From: Deltaproteobacteria bacterium | Lineage (GTDB): Bacteria > Desulfobacterota > Desulfarculia > Adiutricales > Adiutricaceae | Reading direction: 5' to 3' | NCBI GenBank assembly: GCA_031257955.1 | Contig: JAIRNQ010000216.1 | Span: 1 to 12,708, forward strand | DNA length: 12,708 bases | In this document: piece by piece, positions 7,948 to 12,708 of the stretch | Layout of the letters: each line of letters opens with the position of its first letter | Position numbering within the stretch: position 1 is the stretch's first letter | Made by a program: the position numbers and the translations under genes | Notes under the pieces: generated by a model | Seen by the model: the letters and a program-made list of their open reading frames with translations, nothing else | What the model was told of the DNA's origin: nothing | Databases searched by the model: none

Positions 7948-7975
7948 GGTGCCCTCCTTGGGCACCGGCCCAAGG
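7948..7975 (-). promoter_or_regulatory. Attenuator-like overlapping hairpins after fimT
   Basis: On the minus strand the first stem is CCTTGGGC with GCCCAAGG (7968-7975 with 7956-7963, 8 bp, 4-nt loop). The second is GGTGCCC with GGGCACC (7960-7966 with 7948-7954, 7 bp, 5-nt loop). They share bases 7960-7963, so they exclude each other. Five bases after the second stem comes TTTT. This is the layout of an antiterminator and a weak terminator between fimT and pilV. The U-tract is short and the mechanism is inference. Confidence 0.45.
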
Positions 7976-8000
7976 CCCCGGGGCGCTTCCAAGCCCAGGG

Positions 8001-8585
8001 CTAGATGGTAATCACTTCTTTTTTCGTAACGCACCGGCCCGAGTCCACGCTCAGGGAAACGGTCCAACCGGCGACGTCCGGGCCAGTGGCCGCGGGGTCT
8101 CGGAAAAAAAGTTTGAAGGGCTTCGGGTTCGAAAAGACCCGGCTATTGGGCATGAAAATGGCCCAGTACACGCTAGGGTATTCCGTTTCGCCATCGGGGG
8201 TGAGGGGGCTGCCAACAATTTCGGCCCAAACCCTTTCATCGTAAACCCTACGATAGTCCGGGTCGTTCTTCCAGCCATTAACGTTGATGCCCACGTAAAT
8301 CGGCGTTTGGAGGTTTACGACGCAAGAGGGGGCGTTGGCCTTGGCGCAGTTTACGACGACCCTGATGGGCTTTTGGGTGATGGCGGCCAACATGCGGGCT
8401 TTCTGGAAAGTCGAGTCGAGAGTTCTGGCTTCAGTCCGGACCTTGGTCGAGGCCTGGTACTTGCTGAAGGCCGGGTAGGCGATGGCGGAGATGATCGCTA
8501 TAATCCCCAAAGCTACCAAAAGCTCCAAGATCGTGAAGCCGGCCCGAGTCGCCATGGGCGCGTTTGGCTTAAATGACGCTTTCAT
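8001..8585 (-). CDS. fimT: GspH/FimT-family minor pseudopilin
   Basis: Predicted product is 194 residues. The prepilin motif AG/FTILELLVALGIIAIISAIAYPAF gives cleavage after Gly16, Glu21 at +5, and a hydrophobic helix to about residue 36. The next segment (FSKYQASTKVRTEARTLDSTFQKARMLAAITQKPIRV) is the helix-to-strand region typical of GspH/FimT/FimU proteins, in which the E/D-x-x-x-x-x-x-A-R-x-x-A pattern precedes the beta-sheet. Cys residues near 83, 92 and 188 may form a disulphide. The ATG at 8585 overlaps the pilW TAA by one base and has GAGGA about ten bases upstream, so it is probably translationally coupled to pilW. The product should be the minor pilin nearest the membrane in the priming complex. 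The symbol is by family; it could equally be called fimU or gspH. Confidence 0.87.
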   Translation of the reverse strand: MKASFKPNAPMATRAGFTILELLVALGIIAIISAIAYPAFSKYQASTKVRTEARTLDSTFQKARMLAAITQKPIRVVVNCAKANAPSCVVNLQTPIYVGINVNGWKNDPDYRRVYDERVWAEIVGSPLTPDGETEYPSVYWAIFMPNSRVFSNPKPFKLFFRDPAATGPDVAGWTVSLSVDSGRCVTKKEVITI

Positions 8586-9673
8586 TATGGGTAATTCCTC
8601 AAATAAATAAACTCTGCCAAGTAACTGCGCCGGTTCTTGTCGGTGATGGTCCCGGCATTTCGGTTAAATAGTTTCGGTCTGTATCGCATGGGGCTTCCGT
8701 CCCCGTAGCCGGACAGGGCGGTTAAGCCCACCCCGACGACCTTGACCGCGTGGTTGTCGAGAGCGTCGGACCCGATGACCGGATCGTGTTCAAGCATAGC
8801 CAGATCCACGACTTGGTCGTCGATGAAATAATAAAGCTGGAGGTCTTCGACGTTGTTGGCCACCACCGTGGCAAAGCCAAAGTCGGCGTTGCCGGTCTTG
8901 GAGGAGTCATGGGGGGAAACGAGAAGGCGGTTATTGGCCGCGTCAATGTAATAAGTGTTCAGAACCACGTCCCTTAGGTTGTAGACCGTGGCCCCCACCA
9001 CGGGAAAACCGGGCGGAAGCCCGTCGGGGGAGGTAAAACGCCCACCGGCCTTGATGTCGATGTTGACGTTAGAGATGGATTCGGTTTCCAGGATGCAGGC
9101 GACCGTGCCATTGACCAGGGCGACGATGTCCCCGGGTTTAATGACGTTGTCTTTGATCGTCTCAACCAAAACCAGCCGGTGAAGGGAGTCTTCATAGGCC
9201 GAGACTAGGCCCAGAGGCGTCGGGTACTCGACTTCGGACCTAAAGGCGGTAACGGTGTCGGGGAGTTCCGCGCCGCCGTCAACGCCAAATATCGACCGGA
9301 ACCCCGGTGCCGTCGAGTCGGGGTGGGAGAACCAGCCCGGGGAGTACTCCATGCCCACCACGCCCCCGGTGAACTTTTGCCGGCTGGGAGTCCAGGCCTG
9401 GACCAGCTTCACTTCCGGGCCGAGGATTTTAAGGCCGTTGCCGGCCATGCGCAGGTCGCGGCTAAGGAAGTACAGCGCTGCCCTGAGGTTTTGTTGTTGG
9501 TGGATGTAGGCGTCCTCGCGAAAATAAGACTGACTATTGAGCGCGTGCAGGGAAAAGGCCACGCCGGCCACCATCATGGCCAAGGCCACCACCACCAAAA
9601 GCTCAACCAGGGTCACGCCGGGCCTCAGGGCCGGGGCCGGGCCGGGACCCGTCCGGGAATCTATCGCGCCCAT
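8585..9673 (-). CDS. pilW: PilW-type minor pilin
   Basis: Predicted product is 362 residues, in the usual PilW range. The prepilin motif PG/VTLVELLVVVALAMMVAGVAF gives cleavage after Gly19 and Glu24 at +5, with Val rather than Phe at +1. The stretch YFREDAYIHQQQNLRAALYFLSRDLRMAGNG is characteristic of PilW, where an L-R-x-A-x-x-x-L-x-R-D-L-R-x-A-G segment follows the helix. The large C-terminal part is the expected beta-rich globular domain. The ATG at 9673 overlaps the TGA of the zinc-ribbon gene by one base; a GTG one codon upstream is also possible. The overlap and a weak GGTGA upstream suggest coupled translation. PilW is thought to bind PilV and PilX and help bring PilY1 to the pilus tip. 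Confidence 0.9.
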   Translation of the reverse strand: MGAIDSRTGPGPAPALRPGVTLVELLVVVALAMMVAGVAFSLHALNSQSYFREDAYIHQQQNLRAALYFLSRDLRMAGNGLKILGPEVKLVQAWTPSRQKFTGGVVGMEYSPGWFSHPDSTAPGFRSIFGVDGGAELPDTVTAFRSEVEYPTPLGLVSAYEDSLHRLVLVETIKDNVIKPGDIVALVNGTVACILETESISNVNIDIKAGGRFTSPDGLPPGFPVVGATVYNLRDVVLNTYYIDAANNRLLVSPHDSSKTGNADFGFATVVANNVEDLQLYYFIDDQVVDLAMLEHDPVIGSDALDNHAVKVVGVGLTALSGYGDGSPMRYRPKLFNRNAGTITDKNRRSYLAEFIYLRNYP

Positions 9674-10557
9674 CACTGGTCACCAATGGCCGACGCGTCG
9701 CCCCCCCAGGCGTCGGCGACAGTCGCGACTTCAGTCAGGGGCGGCGCCAGCGGCACGGTCTTGGAGCTGGGCTTCCCGCTCATCGATACGTGGGCGGCGC
9801 CCTCAAGCCAGGCAACCTCGAACTTCGGGGCCAAATCCCTGGAGTGCTTGGGACAGACCGCTTGGACCGTAAAACCCTTTGAGGGTTTAAAACTCCACAT
9901 CTTGATGGACCGGAACTCCCGGCAAGTCTTCAGGCCCCAGAGGCCCACGAAATGGTTATAGAATCGAGTTTCCGGGGCGTTGTAGTCGACTACCCTCATA
10001 AGGCGCTTGCTGGGCGCCATGGACGACCGCAGGGCGACCAAGTCGGTGACCAAATGGCCCTCATGGTACTCAGCCAGCGGAACCGGTTCCGGCCCGCCAA
10101 GCGCCTCGGCCAGCGGCGCCAGCCTAAAGGCCAGAAGGCAAACCAGGGCCACGGCGGCCAAAAGCGACCAAGTGGCGAACAAGACCAAACGGCGGCCCAG
10201 CCACCCATTGGAAGTACCGGCCTGGAGCGTCAGAACGGCCTCGCTGGGTTCCGATCCGGGCCTATAGGCCCGGCTCTCCCCGGTCCAGGAACTGCCCGCC
10301 TCCCGGCCCAAGCCCCCCCAAGTTTGGCCCCTGGCCGGCCCGGCCACCGCCCGCCGGTGTCTCACGAAAGGGGCGTGCCGTATGGGCTGGGGCGGCAAGG
10401 CGAGAAAATCCTCCCCGGGGCGCTTAAAACGCTCCCGACAAAAGGGGCACCGCAACCAAGCCTTGGGAAATTGCTTCAAGTAGGCGAGATTTTTCCCGCC
10501 CAGCTTTAGCTTATTTCGGCAGCGGGGGCAGTCGATAGTTATAAAATCTTGTGTCAT
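9673..10557 (-). CDS. Zinc-ribbon single-pass membrane protein of unknown function
   Basis: I do not recognise this gene beyond its domains. The product is 294 residues from the ATG at 10557, which has AAGGA seven bases upstream; an in-frame TTG at 10572 lies before that ribosome site and is unlikely. Residues 10-44 hold C10-P-R-C13 and C37-P-F-C40, a four-Cys zinc ribbon resembling the MJ0042-type finger often seen at the N-terminus of delta-proteobacterial membrane proteins. Residues 45 to about 120 are a Pro/Arg/Gly-rich linker. About 122-146 form one hydrophobic membrane helix preceded by RR, which favours an N-in orientation. The remaining 150 residues would then be periplasmic, with two Cys (in LKTCREF and AVCPKHS). 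It heads the pilin operon and overlaps pilW by one base, so a role in pilus assembly or its control is plausible but only inferred. Confidence 0.8.
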   Translation of the reverse strand: MTQDFITIDCPRCRNKLKLGGKNLAYLKQFPKAWLRCPFCRERFKRPGEDFLALPPQPIRHAPFVRHRRAVAGPARGQTWGGLGREAGSSWTGESRAYRPGSEPSEAVLTLQAGTSNGWLGRRLVLFATWSLLAAVALVCLLAFRLAPLAEALGGPEPVPLAEYHEGHLVTDLVALRSSMAPSKRLMRVVDYNAPETRFYNHFVGLWGLKTCREFRSIKMWSFKPSKGFTVQAVCPKHSRDLAPKFEVAWLEGAAHVSMSGKPSSKTVPLAPPLTEVATVADAWGGDASAIGDQ

Positions 10558-10588
10558 CCGGTTATCCTTCAACCCGTCAGAGTCAAGA

Positions 10589-10614
10589 ATTATTGCTCAA
10601 GACGTTACTGTCAA
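10589..10614 (-). promoter_or_regulatory. Possible promoter of the pilin operon
   Basis: On the minus strand a perfect TTGACA (10609-10614) is followed by AATAAT (10589-10594), five of six matches to the -10 box, about 32 bases before the first ATG. The 14-bp spacer is shorter than the usual 16-18, which weakens the call. An inverted repeat, ACGTT (10602-10606) with AACGT (10614-10618), overlaps the -35 box and could be an operator. I see no sigma54 GG-N10-GC site here. Confidence 0.3.
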
Positions 10615-10705
10615 ACGTTAAAATCAATTAACAAATGATAGTTCGGGACTAATTCGCGTCTAACGCGCTCGCAATTTGCCTCCGGGCGAAACAGTCCCAC
10701 TTAAC

Positions 10706-11036
10706 GGCCGGCCTTCTCAGCCATCCAACCCAGCCGCCCAGCCGCCCAGCCGCCCAGCCGCCTGGCCACAGTCTAGGTTTTGTACGCCGGCCTTCCCAGC
10801 CTCCGGACCAAAGTCTAGGTTTTGTACGCCGGCCTTCTCGCCCAGCTTGCCACCCGGCCCGCCCAGCCGCCTGGCCAAAGTCTAGGTTTTGTACGCCGGC
10901 CTTCTCAGCCAGCCAGCCACCCGGCCCGCCCAGCCTCCGGGCTAAAGTCTAGGTTTTGCGCGCCGGCCTTCTCAGCCAGCCCGCCACCCGGCCCGCCCAG
11001 CCTCCGGGTTAAAGTCTAGGTTTTGCGCGCCGGCCC
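10706..11036. repeat. GC-rich array of 67-bp tandem repeats
   Basis: The core AGTCTAGGTTTTG recurs at 10770, 10812, 10879, 10946 and 11013. The last three intervals are exactly 67 bp; the first is 42 bp because part of that unit is missing. Each core is followed by YRCGCCGGCC and then by a C/G-rich stretch built on GCCAGCC and CCCGGCCCGCCCAGCC. A leading half-unit without the core starts near 10706. Since 67 is not a multiple of three, the proline-rich plus-strand frames across it change frame from unit to unit, so it is most likely non-coding. It separates the operon from the AT-rich island. Confidence 0.92.
10731..10762. repeat. 8-bp microsatellite, four copies
   Basis: CAGCCGCC is repeated four times without interruption inside the first, incomplete unit of the 67-bp array. 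It looks like a local slippage expansion of the CAGCC motif present in the other units. Confidence 0.85.
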
Positions 11037-11290
11037 TGTTGGCTTACCCAAAAAGTCGAATTATTTTCGTGACCAATAATCTATTTAAATCGATACCAGG
11101 ATAAAAAAAGTAAAATATCGTCAAAAACGAAAATTTCCATCCTTGATTCTATTAATTCTGCTAATTATCTTTCTATGAACAGGGTATTTATACCTTGATT
11201 TACCCTTCTTGGCCATCCTTGGGCTTAGCTCCGATATGGCTTTATCCGTTATAATTCCTTAACACTTTATTTTCCAAATGGTTATCATTA

Positions 11291-11339
11291 TTTAGGGTTG
11301 CCCTAAAAAAGGTACAGTATCACTTTAGGTTTGATTGCG
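11291..11339. other. Hairpin with a competing third arm
   Basis: TTTAGGG (11291-11297) pairs perfectly with CCCTAAA (11301-11307) over a 3-nt loop. CCTAAA (11302-11307) can instead pair with TTTAGG (11334-11339). The arms are short and AT-rich, so chance is possible. No U-tract sits after either form on the plus strand. Confidence 0.4.
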
Positions 11340-12001
11340 TATTTTTGTTAGGCAATGGCTTAATTTTACGATAAATCAGTATCTTAAAATTCTGCAAATA
11401 TTTTTGACTGTTACTCTAAAATTTCAAATTTGCCATCAAAAAAATTTTTTTTACTATATTCCGATAGTTACAAGCTTTGAAAACAAATAAAAGAATACGT
11501 AACACCTATGAAAAAACACATGGGATAGTTACTCGATAAGTAGAGACACGGAGATAGTTGGCATGAATGTTGACGTGTGTTTTGACTAATTCGAGAAAAG
11601 ACCGTAGATTTGAACCACTAAATTTACTAACTAATTAAACCAATATAATATTATTGTGTTCTTATTCTAAAAATCATTCGCCAAAGGATAAAACAAACCC
11701 CTTTAGGCTGGGAATCTTGTAAAATACCATTATAGATTCCGAATATAATTATTCCTCCCTTTCAGTTCGCAAAGTAAGAGGGAAAACCTTGACAGTTTGC
11801 TGCCGAGCAGGCTACCCAAAAAAGGCAGTTTTAACTGTTGGCTTCATGTGAGGACTAGTAACTATAGACAACCAATTGTAAAACTGACAATGGCAAAAAC
11901 CAGACCGACCAAGCAAAACCGGCCCAGCTAAAGCTATTGAATTCAAACATTTCCAAGTAGTATTACTAAAATTTTCTGTACGTTAATAATGATCGATCGG
12001 T

Positions 12002-12089
12002 AAAAACCCCTAAACTCGCTAGAGTCTGAAATTTTCACTTTTAATTCCGCACTGTTATTGAACCGGTCTAGACAAAAAGGGGGTTTTTT
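12002..12089. other. Long-range inverted repeat in the AT-rich island
   Basis: AAAAACCCC at 12002-12010 is complementary to GGGGTTTTT at 12080-12088, with a 69-nt interval. The interval contains a small ACTC-GCTA-GAGT hairpin and the palindrome GTCTAGAC. On the plus strand the right arm ends in six T, so the element could be a small RNA closed by a terminal helix, but nothing else supports transcription. Confidence 0.25.
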
Positions 12090-12318
12090 CGCCTTGATTA
12101 ATAATATCTTGAAATTACAATACCAAACTTGACCTGGGATGTCAAATAATTATTCTCAACTGCTTTGGAAAAATTGTTTGGCAAAAAAGAATCCTATAAT
12201 GCGCCGATTTAAATTTATTAAAATTTAATCGATAAATCATATTTTTAGGCGTAATCTTTACAACTAATTTATGTAACCATATAGCAAAAATTTTATACCC
12301 TTCCTAAGGCCCTTTCCT

Positions 12319-12334
12319 GGTCTTATGCAAGACC
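12319..12334. other. Hairpin at the AT-rich/GC-rich boundary
   Basis: GGTCTT (12319-12324) pairs perfectly with AAGACC (12329-12334) over a 4-nt loop. It sits where the AT-rich island gives way to C-rich sequence leading into the 55-bp array. No T-tract follows on either strand. Between here and 12450 I see no gene. Confidence 0.35.
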
Positions 12335-12450
12335 TTCCCGAACCTTTTCAGACCCTCCCCGGCGCAATCCCCCCCCACCAACGTCTTCCTTTACTGACTT
12401 GGCCGGCATCTTGCGCTTGGCAGGCTTACGCCTCGTCGGAGGCCCAACAA

Positions 12451-12708
12451 TTCGTTCCGGCCAGGGGTTACGGCAATACCCCATTCCAACTCGGCGGCGC
12501 CTGGCTTCGTTCCGGCCAGGGGTTACGGCAATAACCTATTCCAACTCGGCGGCTCCTGTCTTCGTTTCGGCCAGGGGTTACGGCAATAACCTATCCCAAC
12601 TCGGCGGCGCCTGGCTTCGTTCCGGCCAGGGGTTACGGCAATAACCTATTCCAACTCGGCGGCGCCTGACTTCGTTCAGGCCAGGGGTTGCGGCAATAAC
12701 CTATCCCA
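12451..12708. repeat. GC-rich array of 55-bp tandem repeats
   Basis: The unit starting TTCGTTCCGGCCAGGGGT begins at 12451, 12506, 12561, 12616 and 12671, exactly 55 bp apart, and the last copy runs out of the window. Units differ by a few bases. Each contains two potential hairpins: CCTGGC with GCCAGG (12500-12505 with 12515-12520 in the second copy) and GGTTA with TAACC (12521-12525 with 12532-12536). A period of 55 shifts the frame at every copy, so plus-strand frames through it repeat different peptides and are unlikely to be genes. There are no unique spacers, so it is not CRISPR. The sequence is unrelated to the 67-bp array. Confidence 0.93.

Larger units (their letters stand above)
11037..12318. 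other. AT-rich island with no recognisable gene
   Basis: About 1.3 kb is strongly AT-rich, by eye around two thirds A+T, in sharp contrast to the operon. No frame on either strand gives a protein of 60 residues or more, and the short frames I read end within a few codons or lack ribosome sites. I find no tRNA or rRNA and no family RNA I can name. Visible structure includes a 14-bp A7T7 palindrome (11438-11451), an 8-bp AT hairpin (TTAAATTT 12209-12216 with AAATTTAA 12221-12228), a TTTAGGG hairpin near 11291 and a long-range inverted repeat at 12002-12089. A perfect TATAAT at 11251 on the plus strand lacks a good -35. It may be a regulatory or structural region, an ncRNA, or decayed foreign DNA. 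Confidence 0.7.

Noticed and set aside
7776..7973. Minus-strand 65-codon frame with a hydrophobic C-terminal half just before pilV
   Set aside because: Its only long start is a TTG inside a hairpin arm, with no ribosome site. The hydrophobicity comes from AT-rich leader DNA. A shorter membrane peptide cannot be fully excluded.
10676..11019. Plus-strand proline-rich frames across the 67-bp array
   Set aside because: The 67-bp period shifts frame each unit, the peptides are low-complexity, and there is no ribosome site; they reflect C-rich repeats.
11598..11625. tRNA T-arm-like GGTTCAAATC on the minus strand
   Set aside because: The stem has a mismatch and a wobble, and I found no matching acceptor, D or anticodon arms at the right distances.
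11037..12318. AT-rich island as a replication origin
   Set aside because: I could not find a convincing DnaA box (TTWTNCACA) on either strand, and no dnaA, dnaN, parAB or rep gene is in the window.
12325..12644. Plus-strand frames across the 55-bp array
   Set aside because: A 55-bp period is not a multiple of three, so the same DNA is read in a different frame in each unit; not a conserved protein.
10706..12708. The two repeat arrays as CRISPR arrays
   Set aside because: Units are contiguous and similar along their whole length (67 and 55 bp), with no unique spacers, and no cas genes are present.

Overview
The window holds one minus-strand gene cluster for the minor pilins and tip adhesin of a type IV pilus. 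It occupies about positions 192-10557 and reads from right to left. In transcription order it encodes a zinc-ribbon membrane protein of unknown function, PilW, a FimT/GspH-type pseudopilin, PilV, PilX and a very large PilY1. Genes of this kind point to a Gram-negative bacterium with type IV pili. The cluster order and the zinc-ribbon protein at its head would fit a Desulfobacterota (delta-proteobacterial) genome, but that is inference and nothing here fixes the taxon. Coding DNA is GC-rich.

Layout from the left edge: positions 1-248 are a 130-bp tandem duplication that repeats the last codons and 3' flank of pilY1. pilY1 follows (192-6065), with a 45-bp in-frame tandem duplication in its signal-peptide region. 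The next gap (6066-6391) carries a 30-bp tandem repeat and competing hairpins. Then come pilX (6392-7117), a 139-bp gap with two perfect hairpins, pilV (7257-7775), a 225-bp gap with overlapping attenuator-like hairpins and a possible internal promoter, fimT/gspH (8001-8585), pilW (8585-9673) and the zinc-ribbon gene (9673-10557). The last three overlap by single bases and are probably translationally coupled.

Upstream of the operon, 10558-12708 has no convincing gene. It consists of a GC-rich array of 67-bp tandem repeats (about 10706-11036), a 1.3-kb strongly AT-rich stretch with no supportable ORF (11037-12318), and a second GC-rich array of 55-bp tandem repeats (12451 to the window end). 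Neither period is a multiple of three, so both arrays are almost certainly non-coding.

Functional picture: PilW, PilV, FimT and PilX are expected to be inner-membrane prepilins that form a priming complex with PilY1 at the pilus tip. This complex would start pilus assembly and present PilY1 as adhesin or surface sensor. No major pilin, motor ATPase, prepilin peptidase or secretin gene is in the window. The main curiosity is the density of tandem duplications and alternative hairpins around an otherwise standard operon, and the AT-rich island between two unrelated repeat arrays.
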